From Acidimicrobiia bacterium (GTDB lineage: Bacteria > Actinomycetota > Acidimicrobiia > Acidimicrobiales > Poriferisodalaceae), in NCBI GenBank assembly GCA_022826045.1, contig JAJDVQ010000101.1:1-57577 (forward strand): 57,577 nucleotides of DNA, in the 5' to 3' direction. Below, piece by piece: positions 36,234-45,043 of the stretch (its first letter is position 1; the number at the start of each line of letters is the position of its first letter). The notes under the pieces were generated by a model. That model was not told the origin of the DNA. It searched no databases and worked only from the letters and a program-made list of their open reading frames with translations. The translations under genes were made by a program, and so were the position numbers.

Positions 36234-38771
36234 CTACTCCAGCAGCTCGGCTACGGCGAGCTCGGCGATGCGGTCGCCGTCGTAGGCGAGCGTCTCGGTG
36301 AGCACCTCGAAGGTGTGCTCGCCGAGCGTCGGCCCGCCGCGGTCCACCTGCGCCGGAGTGCGCGACATCACGAAGCGCGTGTTCTCGACCGTCGTGGTGC
36401 CCTGCTTGCCGTGCGGCACCTCGACCAGCGCGTTGCGGTGCAACAGCTGCGGATCGACGGTGAACTCGGGCGAGTTCTGCACGATGTGGGCGGCCACGCC
36501 CGCAGCTTGCAGCTCAACCATCAGCTCGTTGCCGTCACGGTCCCGAGTCCACGCCGAGATGACGGCGTCCAGCTCGTCGTGCCGTGCGTGGCGTTCGGCG
36601 GGACTCAGCGACGCGAGGTCGTCGCGACCCATGGCGCTTGCCAGCGCAGCCCACTGACCGTCGTCAGTACACGAGATAGCGATCCAATTGTCGTCGTGGT
36701 CCTCGCCGGCTGAGCTGCCTGCAGCGGTCTGGTACGCACCCTGGGGCGCGAACACCATGTCCCGGTTGGCTGCCGATTCCCAGATGCGGCCGTTGGTGGT
36801 CCGCTCCAGCAGGGCCGGTGCCATCAGGTGCAACGCAGCCTCGGACTGGGACAGGTCCACGTACTGGCCACGGCCGGTCTGGCGCTTGTGCTCCAGCGCC
36901 CCCATCACCGCGGCCACCAGCCAGCGGGGCGAGGTGTAGTCGGTGTAGGCGGTGAACGGGCCGCAGGGTGCCCGGTCAGGCCATCCCACCGGGTAGAAGA
37001 ACCCGGAGATCGCCGCAGCCATCGTGCCGAAGCCCGCCAGCATCGCCAGCGGACCGGTCTGGCCCATCAGGCAGCTCGACGCCATCACCACGTCCGGTCG
37101 GCGCTGCTGCACTTGGGACCAGCCCATGCCCCATCCGGTCATGGCCTTGGGGGAGAACGACTCCAGGATCACGTCGGCCCAGTCGATGAGATCCCAGATG
37201 ACGTCGAGCGCTTCGGGCTTGGACATGTCGAGTGCCAAGCCATGCTTGCCGGCGTTCAAGTTGCTGAACAGGCCCGAGCCGTCCGGGTCGCCGACGTCGT
37301 CGTGGAACGGCTGGATGGAGCGCACCGCGTCGAGCTTGTTGGCCGACTCGACGCGGATGATCTCGGCGCCGTAGTCCGCGAGCACCCGCGATGCCGCCGG
37401 TCCGGCCATCGCCCACATGAAATCGAGCACCTTCACGCCCTCGAGCGGCGGCGACGTGTGCACCGCCGGCGCGATCGACGCGGGCACCGCAGGCAGACGC
37501 TCCGACGCATCCAGCTCGGCCAGCACCTCGTCAGTGTGCTCGCCCACCGTGGGCGGGCGCCGCAGGTTGACGAGCGGGGTCTCGGTGAACTTCGCAAACG
37601 GGCCGGGATAGCGCACCGCAGCGGGATCGAACGATCCCGCCCCCGCATCGGACACAACGTCGCTGTGATCGACGTCCTCCCAGTACTCACGGACTGCCAG
37701 CTGCTCGGCGTCGACCACTTCGCCCGTCGTCGACACAGGGGTGATGAGCAGCCGGCGACTCATCGCCGCATCGAGCAACTCAGACTTGGTCTTGGTGGCG
37801 AAGAACTCGGTGAGAATCTGCTTGAGCCGCTCGTACTCGGAAACCGGCTCGCGGCCGTCGAGCAGCATCATGGCGTACTCGATCCAGTTCTTGTCTCTCG
37901 TGGCCTCGTCGCAGAAGCCCTCTTCATGCACCCAATCCATGAGGTTCTGGGTGAAGGCGCGGAAGCCAGGCCCGAACAGGAACGTCACCGAGGCGTGCCC
38001 GTCGGCACAGGCCCACATGAGCTGAATGTCGATGCCCTGCAGGCTCGCGCCGCCTGCAATCCGCTGAGTCACGGTGGCGTTCAGCGATGTGTTGAGCGTC
38101 GACGACATGGATGCCTGGCTCATCGACTGCTGCGCGGACATGTCGATTTGCTGGCCGAGCCCCGAGCGGGTCTGGCGTTCCCACAGGGCGATGAGCGCTG
38201 CGCCTGCGCCTTCGGAGGCGGCGTTGTGCATGGCTTGGGGCAGCGTGCCCCCGGCGCGCAGCGGTGCCCGGTCCTTGTCGCCGGTGACAGCCATGTTCAC
38301 CGCCGAGGCCTGCAGCACGAGATCCGACGCCACCCAGTTGGCCTTCGGCCCGTCGCTGCCGAACGGTGTGATCGAGACGTGGATAAGCGCCGGGTTGAGC
38401 TCGGCCAGGACATCGCGTCCGAGGCCCAGCGCTTCCGCCTCGCCGGGATCGAAGCACTCGAACACGACGTCGGCCCCGGCGATGAGCGCCTTGGCCTGCT
38501 CGACGCCGTCGGCGGTGCCGAGGTCGAGCACCACGCTGCGCTTGCCGCGGTTGTAGGACCAGTGGTGCAGCGAGCGCTCCGGTCCGGCGACATCGCCGGC
38601 GAAGGGGGCCAGCCTTCGTGCCGACGAGCCTTCGGGAGGCTCGATCGCGATCACATCTGCACCCATCTGGGCCCAGATCGCCCCAGCCAGGTGGCCGCGC
38701 TCGTCGGTCAGATCGATGACGCGGTAGTCGGCCAGAACGCCCCGGGCATCAGTGTTCGTTTCCCCACTCAT
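36234..38771 (-). CDS. double-domain CaiB/BaiF family III CoA-transferase (paralogue 2)
   Basis: The start chosen is ATG 38771 (GTG 38777 possible), 845 residues. It is colinear with paralogue 1: RVIDLTDERGHLAGAIWAQMGADVI, SDLVLQASAVNMA and GLGQQIDMSAQQ in domain 1; VKVLDFMWAMAGPAASRVLADYGAEIIRVE, GFGTMAAAISG (no aspartate) and GRGQYVDLSQSE in domain 2. Domain 2 is the more similar part. The paralogues are separated by 5 kb of accessory DNA. It probably acts on a different acyl-CoA pair. Confidence 0.9.
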   Translation of the reverse strand: MSGETNTDARGVLADYRVIDLTDERGHLAGAIWAQMGADVIAIEPPEGSSARRLAPFAGDVAGPERSLHHWSYNRGKRSVVLDLGTADGVEQAKALIAGADVVFECFDPGEAEALGLGRDVLAELNPALIHVSITPFGSDGPKANWVASDLVLQASAVNMAVTGDKDRAPLRAGGTLPQAMHNAASEGAGAALIALWERQTRSGLGQQIDMSAQQSMSQASMSSTLNTSLNATVTQRIAGGASLQGIDIQLMWACADGHASVTFLFGPGFRAFTQNLMDWVHEEGFCDEATRDKNWIEYAMMLLDGREPVSEYERLKQILTEFFATKTKSELLDAAMSRRLLITPVSTTGEVVDAEQLAVREYWEDVDHSDVVSDAGAGSFDPAAVRYPGPFAKFTETPLVNLRRPPTVGEHTDEVLAELDASERLPAVPASIAPAVHTSPPLEGVKVLDFMWAMAGPAASRVLADYGAEIIRVESANKLDAVRSIQPFHDDVGDPDGSGLFSNLNAGKHGLALDMSKPEALDVIWDLIDWADVILESFSPKAMTGWGMGWSQVQQRRPDVVMASSCLMGQTGPLAMLAGFGTMAAAISGFFYPVGWPDRAPCGPFTAYTDYTSPRWLVAAVMGALEHKRQTGRGQYVDLSQSEAALHLMAPALLERTTNGRIWESAANRDMVFAPQGAYQTAAGSSAGEDHDDNWIAISCTDDGQWAALASAMGRDDLASLSPAERHARHDELDAVISAWTRDRDGNELMVELQAAGVAAHIVQNSPEFTVDPQLLHRNALVEVPHGKQGTTTVENTRFVMSRTPAQVDRGGPTLGEHTFEVLTETLAYDGDRIAELAVAELLE

Positions 38772-38772
38772 G

Positions 38773-38788
38773 CGCACATTTCAGCACG
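38773..38788 (-). promoter_or_regulatory. conserved leaderless promoter element of both CoA-transferases
   Basis: The 16-mer CGTGCTGAAATGTGCG is identical here and at 31299-31314, in both cases ending next to the start codon, while flanking sequence and the first codons differ. TGAAAT lies exactly 6 bases before ATG in both and is a good leaderless -10. Confidence 0.55.
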
Positions 38789-38868
38789 CGCTCAACGTGT
38801 CGATGGCCCGAAAGCGAACAGCCCGATGTGAGCCGGGCTCAACGTCTCGATGGCGTCGTTACTCGAAG

Positions 38869-39156
38869 TCAGGAGTACGACTCGGGCCATTCGTCCGCGG
38901 TCGGTCGGGACCGCCCGGACAGGTCGGCGTACATCAGCGCAAAGGCGATCGTCATGATCGCGGCAATGATCGGTCCTGCTATGGCGTTCGAGATGAAGTC
39001 CCCGTAGGGACTCGGCACCAAGGCGACCGAGATGACAGCAATCGCAGCAGCGACGATCGAGATGACGGCGACATCGCGGAAGCGGCGTCCGATGAGCCCG
39101 AACGTGTCTCCGATCAGATCGGGTATCGGTCGGTGCCGTCCCTGCGCCCCAGCCAC
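38869..39156 (-). CDS. small two-helix membrane protein
   Basis: The 95-residue protein starts at GTG 39156, with TAGCAT 6 bases upstream (leaderless type). After a short start (DLIGDTFGLIGRRF, the amphipathic lead-in common in integral membrane proteins of the GDPD-membrane-domain kind), two hydrophobic helices follow: VAVISIVAAAIAVISVALV and AIAGPIIAAIMTIAFALMY. The tail is polar. Function unknown. Confidence 0.65.
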   Translation of the reverse strand: MAGAQGRHRPIPDLIGDTFGLIGRRFRDVAVISIVAAAIAVISVALVPSPYGDFISNAIAGPIIAAIMTIAFALMYADLSGRSRPTADEWPESYS

Positions 39157-39219
39157 GGCGAGATGCTAGGTCCGCGCTCAGCGCTGATGATCGGCAACGA
39201 GCGCTCGTAGCGTCGTCCC

Positions 39220-41253
39220 ATGGTCGACACGGCACCTGGTCTCGTCGCTCCGCTGCCGGGCAGCTTGCCGCCCCATCGTGTGCGGTACTTGCCGATCACC
39301 GATCGGCCGCGGATCCGCTGGCCGCACGACGCGCGGGTGGCACTGTGGATCGCGCCGAACGTGGAGCACTACGAGTTCCTGCCGCCGCGGGACCCCCTGC
39401 GCAACACCTGGACACGCTCGCCGCATCCCGATGTGCAGGGCTACAGCTACCGCGACTACGGCAACCGGGTGGGCTTCTGGCGCATGGCCGAGGTGCTCGA
39501 CCGCTACGGCGTCGTTGCCACGGCCTCCACCAATCTCGCCGTGTTCGACCACTACCCCGAAGTGGGCGCTGCGATGGTCGAGCGCGGGTGGGAGATCATG
39601 TCCCACGGGATCTACAACACCCGCTACATCTCCTCGATCGACGAGACCGCCGAGCGGGCGTTCTACATCGAGTGCATCGAGGCGCTGCGCAGCCACACCG
39701 GGCAGCAACTGCGGGGCATGCTCGGCCCTGCGGTGTCCAACACCGCGGCGACGCCCGACCTCATGGCCGAAGCCGGCCTGATCTACCACGCCGACTGGTT
39801 CCACGACGACCAGCCCGTGCCGCTGGCAACGCGCGGCGGGCAGCGGCTGGTGTCGGTGCCCTATTCGATGGAGCTGAACGACGTGCCGGTGTTCACCCAG
39901 CACCACGACACGAGCGAATTCGTGGCGATGGCGAAGGCCCAGATCGATGTGCTGCGCCGTGAAGCCGATGACGACGCCGGGGGTCGGGTGATGTGCGTGG
40001 CGCTGCACCCCTACCTGATGGGGATGCCGCACCGGATCGATGGGCTTGCGGCGATGCTCGACTACCTGATGAGCCACGACGATGTATGGCAGACCACGGC
40101 CAGCCAGATCGCCCAGCACTTCGTCGACCATCACTACGACCAATTCGTCGCCCACGAGCCTGAGTCGCCGACCGCTCGACCCAAGGTTGCGGCGACGGCC
40201 GCGACCGGCTCGGCTGGCACCGCCGCTGCCAGCCCCAGCTCCGCCAGCCACGCAGCCGAGAGCTCCGCGAACGGCGACCGAGCTCAGTCCTATGAATTCG
40301 GCCCTGCTCAGCACCAGCACGGCATGGACCACCCCTACTACGACTGGTCACCGTTGCCGAGCCGGCCGCGCTTCGAGTGGCCCGACCGCAGCCCGCTCGC
40401 CGTCGGCGCGGTCGTCGTCCTTGAGCACGTCGAGTGGGAGCCTGCTGCCGACGCCTACTCGCTGCGCCGCCGAAGCGGCGGCCTGGCACGCCTGCCTGCA
40501 CCCGACTACCCCCAGCTCACGATCCGCGAGTACGGCCACCGGGTCGGCATCTTCCGCCTGCTCGACCTGCTGGAGCGGCACGGTGTTGCCGCCACCGTCG
40601 CGGTCGATGCGCTGACCGCGGAGCACTACGGGTGGCTGGTCTCGCATCTGGCTGAGCGTGAATGCGAGATCGCCGGACGGGGCGTCGCCGCCACCCGGCT
40701 CGTCACCTCCAAGAACACTGAAGAAGAAGAGCGGAACGCCATCGCCCAGAGCCTCGACGCAATCGAGTCGGCCACCGGCGTCCGCCCGACCACATGGTTC
40801 TCCGCTGAGGGAGTGGAATCGTTCCGCACACCGGCACTGCTGGCAGAGGCGGGAGTGGACACCCTGCTCGATTGGCCCAACGACGAACAGCCCGTCAGGA
40901 TGACGACAGACGGGGTGCTGCCCGGCGTGCACCGGCCCAAAGGCACGGCGCCGATGGTGTCGTTGCCGCTGTTCCTCGAAGCCGACGACGAGTTCGCGCT
41001 GTGGCACCGGCGGGTGTCGCTGGACGGCTGGCACGACATCATCACCGGCGCCGCAGCCCGCATGCACCGCGACGGCGCCGAACATCCAGCCGGAAGCCGC
41101 CTGCTGATGCTCACGCTGCGTCCCTGGCTTGCAGGTCAGCCCTTCCGAGCGCAGGTGCTCGACGATGCACTCGCCCAGGTGACCGCACTCGGAGGTCTCC
41201 ACACGGCCACCGCAAGCGAGCTGGCTGCCCACGCGCGTCCGGCGCTGCGCTGA
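39220..41253 (+). CDS. tandem polysaccharide deacetylase-like protein
   Basis: It is leaderless: TAGCGT then 6 bases then ATG 39220. The 677-residue protein holds two NodB-type domains separated by an Ala/Ser/Pro linker (about 315-355). Domain 1 resembles PuuE-type allantoinase/deacetylase (APNVEHYEF, DYGNRVGFWRM, WEIMSHGIYNTRY with the metal-binding His). Domain 2 keeps the frame (VVVLEHVEWEP, EYGHRVGIFRLL) but has CEIAGRGVAATRL where the His is expected, so it is probably non-catalytic. No signal peptide, so it acts in the cytoplasm on a small substrate rather than on wall polymer. Confidence 0.85.
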   Translation: MVDTAPGLVAPLPGSLPPHRVRYLPITDRPRIRWPHDARVALWIAPNVEHYEFLPPRDPLRNTWTRSPHPDVQGYSYRDYGNRVGFWRMAEVLDRYGVVATASTNLAVFDHYPEVGAAMVERGWEIMSHGIYNTRYISSIDETAERAFYIECIEALRSHTGQQLRGMLGPAVSNTAATPDLMAEAGLIYHADWFHDDQPVPLATRGGQRLVSVPYSMELNDVPVFTQHHDTSEFVAMAKAQIDVLRREADDDAGGRVMCVALHPYLMGMPHRIDGLAAMLDYLMSHDDVWQTTASQIAQHFVDHHYDQFVAHEPESPTARPKVAATAATGSAGTAAASPSSASHAAESSANGDRAQSYEFGPAQHQHGMDHPYYDWSPLPSRPRFEWPDRSPLAVGAVVVLEHVEWEPAADAYSLRRRSGGLARLPAPDYPQLTIREYGHRVGIFRLLDLLERHGVAATVAVDALTAEHYGWLVSHLAERECEIAGRGVAATRLVTSKNTEEEERNAIAQSLDAIESATGVRPTTWFSAEGVESFRTPALLAEAGVDTLLDWPNDEQPVRMTTDGVLPGVHRPKGTAPMVSLPLFLEADDEFALWHRRVSLDGWHDIITGAAARMHRDGAEHPAGSRLLMLTLRPWLAGQPFRAQVLDDALAQVTALGGLHTATASELAAHARPALR

Positions 41254-41322
41254 GCCAGCCGATCACTGCGGCTCGTCTGCCCCTGCACCTGCAGCGTCCG
41301 ACGTTGCTGCGAGCGGGAGCAG

Positions 41323-42678
41323 CTACTGCAGGCGCCAGGACCCCTGATCGGGAACGGGCAGGCCGAGGTGGTCACGCAGCGTGGTGCCGTCGTACTCGGT
41401 GCGGAACAGGCCGCGGCGCTGCAGCTCGGGCACGACGATCTCGACGAAGTCTTCGAACGCTCCTGGCATGTGTGTGCCTGCGATCACGAACCCGTCGACC
41501 GCACGCTCGGTGAACCACTCCTCGAAGTAGTCGGCCAACTCGACTGGCCCGCCCACGGTCGGGTGAGCCAGCCGGCCGCGGCCGGACACCTGCACGAAGT
41601 CGCGCACGGTGGGGTTGGCTCGCCCGGTGATCTGCAGCACTTGGTTGCGGATGCCCTGGATGCCGGTCATGGCGTCGAGGTCGTCGTCGGACAGCGGCTC
41701 GTCCAGCTCACGGCTGGCGAAATCGAAGTTCAGCCCTTCCGACAGCAGCGAGAGATCGTCCACCAGCGTCGGCAGCTCGTCGTAGGCGGCACGGCGATCC
41801 TCGGCTTCGGACATGGTGCGGCCCACCACCGGGAATGTCAGGTTGGTGATCTTGACGTGGTCGGGATCGCGGCCGAGCGCCTCGATCTGGGATTTCACCG
41901 CGGCGTAGTGCTCGACAGCGCTGTCGAGTCGCACTTGGCTCACGAACAGCAGCTCGCCCCAGCGAGCCGCAAACGTGGTGCCGCGACCGCTCTGGCCGGC
42001 CTGGATGACCACCGGGTGTCCTTGCGGTGTGCGGGGCACCGTGAACGGTCCACGAGAAGTGAACCACGGGCCGCGGTGGTCGAGCCGGTGGACCCGGTCG
42101 CCGTGCGCATACAGCCCGCTTGCCCGGTCGGCAGCAATCGCGTCGGCCTCCCAGGTGTCCCAGTGGCCGTGCACCACCTCCATGAACTCATCGGCCCGGT
42201 CGTATCGCTCGTCATGCGCGGGCGCTTGAGCAAGGCCCATGTTGCGGGCCTCGTTGTCGTTGACCGAGGTGACGACGTTCCACGCCGCCCGTCCGCCCGT
42301 GAGATGGTCGAGCGTGGCGAACACCCGGGCCACGTGGAAGGGCTCGTAGTAGGTGGTCGAGTAGGTGGCGCCCAAGCCGAGCCGGCTCGTGGCCATGCCC
42401 ATCGCTGTGAGCACCGTGACCGGGTCGAGCTTCACACAGCGGATGCCCGCCTCGACCGTGTGCCGATGGTCGCCGCCGAACATGTCGGGCATCGCCAGCC
42501 GGTCGTCGAAGAAGCCCAGGTCGAAGCAGCCCGCTTCGAGCACGTGGCCGATGTGGCGGTAGTAGTCGAAGCCGGTGACATCGTGGCGGGCAGCGGGGTG
42601 CCGCCAGGCAGCGGGGATGGTCGTGCAGTTCTGCGCCTGCAGAAAGCCCACCAGCACGATCTGACGCTGAGCGTTCAC
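41323..42678 (-). CDS. FMN-dependent monooxygenase, NtaA/SnaA/DszA family
   Basis: The start chosen is GTG 42678, because TACCAT lies 8 bases upstream; the extension to TTG 42708 lacks signals. The luciferase-like protein has the family's start (QIVLVGFLQAQNCTTIPAAWRHP), LGFFDDRLAMPDMFGGD, RLGLGATYSTTYYEPFHVARVFATLDHLTGGRAAWNVVTS and PVVIQAGQSGRG. These two-component enzymes take FMNH2 from a separate reductase and oxidise sulfur or amino-carboxylate compounds. The substrate is unknown, and no reductase is adjacent. Confidence 0.9.
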   Translation of the reverse strand: MNAQRQIVLVGFLQAQNCTTIPAAWRHPAARHDVTGFDYYRHIGHVLEAGCFDLGFFDDRLAMPDMFGGDHRHTVEAGIRCVKLDPVTVLTAMGMATSRLGLGATYSTTYYEPFHVARVFATLDHLTGGRAAWNVVTSVNDNEARNMGLAQAPAHDERYDRADEFMEVVHGHWDTWEADAIAADRASGLYAHGDRVHRLDHRGPWFTSRGPFTVPRTPQGHPVVIQAGQSGRGTTFAARWGELLFVSQVRLDSAVEHYAAVKSQIEALGRDPDHVKITNLTFPVVGRTMSEAEDRRAAYDELPTLVDDLSLLSEGLNFDFASRELDEPLSDDDLDAMTGIQGIRNQVLQITGRANPTVRDFVQVSGRGRLAHPTVGGPVELADYFEEWFTERAVDGFVIAGTHMPGAFEDFVEIVVPELQRRGLFRTEYDGTTLRDHLGLPVPDQGSWRLQ

Positions 42679-42803
42679 GCCCAGCGATGGTAGAGAGCAA
42701 TCGCGCAAGAGGGCGGCTCACCGGCGGCCTGCACACCGATCAGTCGATATGGCCCGCTTGTCGGATCGGCACAGGGACAGTCGCGGTGTCAAACTCTGCG
42801 GCC

Positions 42804-43571
42804 ATGCCGGCCATGCCCGAAGCAAGCGAGATCGCGCACGACGCCGCGCTGCGGGTGCGGCTGGCGGCCAACCTGGCCCGCCACGAGGTTCGGCAGCATC
42901 CGGGCGGAGGCCGCAAGCACGCTGCGGTCGCAGTGATCGTGCTGGACAGCGACGCCGACCTGCACGGATCGGATCCCGCATTCAGCGGCCTCGGCGCCGA
43001 CGAGCGGCGCGAGCTGCTGGCAGAGATCCCAGGCGCGATCGACGACCCGACGCTCACGGGCGACGTCGAGGGCACTGCGGGCGGGGCAGCCGTGCTGCTG
43101 ACCCGCCGCGGCTCTCACCTGCGCGGCCATCGCGGCCAGTGGGCGCTGCCGGGCGGCCGGGTGGACGATGGCGAGACCGTGCTCGAAGCAGCCATCCGGG
43201 AGTGCTCCGAAGAGGTCGGCCTGGAGCTGACTGGCGACGACTTGCTGGGTCAGCTCGACGACTACCCCACCCGCTCGGGCTACGTCATCAGCCCGTTCGT
43301 GTTCTGGCTGTCCGACGATCGTGAACCGGTGGCGAACCCGGCCGAGGTGGCATCGGTGCATCGAGTGTCATTGCGAGAGCTGACGCGGCCCGACTCTCCC
43401 CGATTCGTGAGCATCCCCGAGAGCGACCGCCCCGTCGTGCAGGTTCCGATCGGCGGCGACCTGATCCACGCGCCCACCGGCGCCGTGCTCTACCAATTCC
43501 GCGCCGTCGCCTACGACGGCCTCAACACCCGTGTCGACGAACTGGAGCAGCCCGTGTTCGCGTGGCGTTAG
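42804..43571 (+). CDS. NUDIX hydrolase, CoA-pyrophosphatase-like
   Basis: The start is uncertain; ATG 42804 is taken (255 residues), ATG 42813 is equally possible, and no strong ribosome site precedes either. The NUDIX box is complete: GGRVDDGETVLEAAIREC then SEEVGLEL (GX5EX7REXXEEXGX). Preceding LLTRRGSHLRGHRGQWALPGG resembles the NudL/CoA diphosphatase signature. The C-terminus (VAYDGLNTRVDELEQPVFAWR) ends inside a 35-bp repeat array. Confidence 0.85.
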   Translation: MPAMPEASEIAHDAALRVRLAANLARHEVRQHPGGGRKHAAVAVIVLDSDADLHGSDPAFSGLGADERRELLAEIPGAIDDPTLTGDVEGTAGGAAVLLTRRGSHLRGHRGQWALPGGRVDDGETVLEAAIRECSEEVGLELTGDDLLGQLDDYPTRSGYVISPFVFWLSDDREPVANPAEVASVHRVSLRELTRPDSPRFVSIPESDRPVVQVPIGGDLIHAPTGAVLYQFRAVAYDGLNTRVDELEQPVFAWR

Positions 43572-43680
43572 CCACGCGAACCATCAGACACAGCGCGTGG
43601 CGTTAGCCATGCGAACCATCAGACACAGCGCTTGGCGCTAGCCATGCGAACCATCAGACACAGCGCTTGGCGCTAGCCGA
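43562..43680. repeat. 35-bp tandem repeat, about 3.4 copies, spanning two convergent stop codons
   Basis: Units begin at 43562, 43597, 43632 and 43667 with exact 35-base spacing, the last cut at about 43680. Each holds TGGCGNTAGCC followed by CGAACCATCAGACACAGCGC. The first unit is a perfect hairpin, GCGTGGC-GTTA-GCCACGC (43560-43577). The first unit contains the NUDIX stop, and the last contains the FAD oxidoreductase stop. Confidence 0.9.
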
Positions 43681-44983
43681 GCACGGACATCGACGAACCG
43701 TGGAGATCACGGTTGCGCGAGAACGTGCCCATGTCGATGTCGAAGCCGGTGTGCTTGCCGGTCACTACGACAGGTTCGGCATCATGGTCGTGGCCGCCTT
43801 CGACCGCACCGATCAGCTCCGCCATGCAGTGCCCGGCCACCGCAGCATTCTTGAACTGATTGCCGCTGGTGCCGATGGCCACGTAGAACCCGTCGAGCGA
43901 CGTGCGGTCGTAGATCGGGATCCAGTCGTCGGTCACGTCGTACACGCCCACGACGCCCCTTGGCTGGTGCGGCAATCCCAGTTCGGGCATGCGCCGGGCG
44001 AACCGCAGGACGTGGGTCTCCCACTGCTCGCGGGTGAGATCCTGCGAGCAATCGTCGATCTCGTCGGCGGTAAGCCATTCCAGGTCGGCCATATCCAGTT
44101 CGAGCGAGCCGATCAGGATGTTGTTGCCCACCTCGGGCCGCACGTAGCAGCCGCAGTCGTCGTCGGCCATCGCCGCGCCGACGTGCTCGAAGTCGACCCC
44201 AGCCGGTGAGGGCACGTGGTACACCTCCTTGCGCTGCGGCCGGGTGCTGACCGTCATGTCATCAAGCACGCCCGCCAGCTCGTTGATGGCACTGCTGTGC
44301 GGACCGGCGACATTCACGACCACTGGCGCAGCCAGCACATCGCCATCCGCCAGCACGACGCCCTCGGCTCGTCCTGATCCGGCGATCCCCACCACGGTTT
44401 CGCCGAAGCGAAACTCTGCCCCTGCGGCTTCCGCCGCCAGTCGGAGGTTGTGGGCCGCGAGCTGCGGGTCGCCGACGTAGCCGGCTTCGGGCGTCCACAG
44501 CGCACCATCCAACTGCGATGTCGGCTCGGACCAGAAGTCGGGATCGGCGATCTGCCGGGGCGGGCCGAATCGCGAGAGATCAAAGAACCCAAGCCGGGCG
44601 GCCGCCTCGTCACGATCCCAGATCTCGTAGGGCACGCCGAGCGCGTCGAAGTGCGGCACGGGCAGCAGGTGCGGGCCGTCGCCGCTGATCAGCGTCAGCA
44701 TCCCGCATTTCGTGAACCTGGAGTAGCCGGCCTCGTCGCAGTCGCCGATGTGGGCAGGCCAGTTCAGCCAGTACTGCAGACCCTCGTACGACATCGCCAC
44801 CCCCGCCCGGGTGGAATACGTGAATCGCACGATGGCTGACGAGGCACTGGTGGAACCCTGGCCGGCGCCCGGGTTGCGATCGACGCCCACCACCCGCCAG
44901 CCACGCCGGGCCAGCTCACAAGTGACGGCATTGCCGATGACACCCGCCCCGATGACGACGGCGTCGTAGCCCTGCTCGCTCAT
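43673..44983 (-). CDS. FAD-dependent oxidoreductase, DAO family
   Basis: The 436-residue protein has the N-terminal dinucleotide motif VVIGAGVIGNAVTCELARRGWRVVGVDR and the glycine-oxidase/sarcosine-oxidase pattern (GSTSASSAIVRF, AGYVGDPQLAAHNLRLAAEAAGAEFRF, VVNVAGPHSS, YVAIGTSGNQFKNAAVAGHCMAELI). It fits oxidation of an N-methyl or amino acid (sarcosine- or dimethylglycine-like). The stop lies within the 35-bp repeat array. Confidence 0.9.
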   Translation of the reverse strand: MSEQGYDAVVIGAGVIGNAVTCELARRGWRVVGVDRNPGAGQGSTSASSAIVRFTYSTRAGVAMSYEGLQYWLNWPAHIGDCDEAGYSRFTKCGMLTLISGDGPHLLPVPHFDALGVPYEIWDRDEAAARLGFFDLSRFGPPRQIADPDFWSEPTSQLDGALWTPEAGYVGDPQLAAHNLRLAAEAAGAEFRFGETVVGIAGSGRAEGVVLADGDVLAAPVVVNVAGPHSSAINELAGVLDDMTVSTRPQRKEVYHVPSPAGVDFEHVGAAMADDDCGCYVRPEVGNNILIGSLELDMADLEWLTADEIDDCSQDLTREQWETHVLRFARRMPELGLPHQPRGVVGVYDVTDDWIPIYDRTSLDGFYVAIGTSGNQFKNAAVAGHCMAELIGAVEGGHDHDAEPVVVTGKHTGFDIDMGTFSRNRDLHGSSMSVLG

Positions 44984-45043
44984 CCGATGCCGTCCTGACG
45001 GACGTCGCAGCGCCTCTCGGACATGGGGTGGAGAACTCCCGCT

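Noticed and set aside
36828..38831. 667-codon open frame on the plus strand
   Set aside because: It lies opposite CoA-transferase paralogue 2; no recognisable domain.
43560..43680. CRISPR array
   Set aside because: The 35-bp units are contiguous with no unique spacers and no cas genes nearby.
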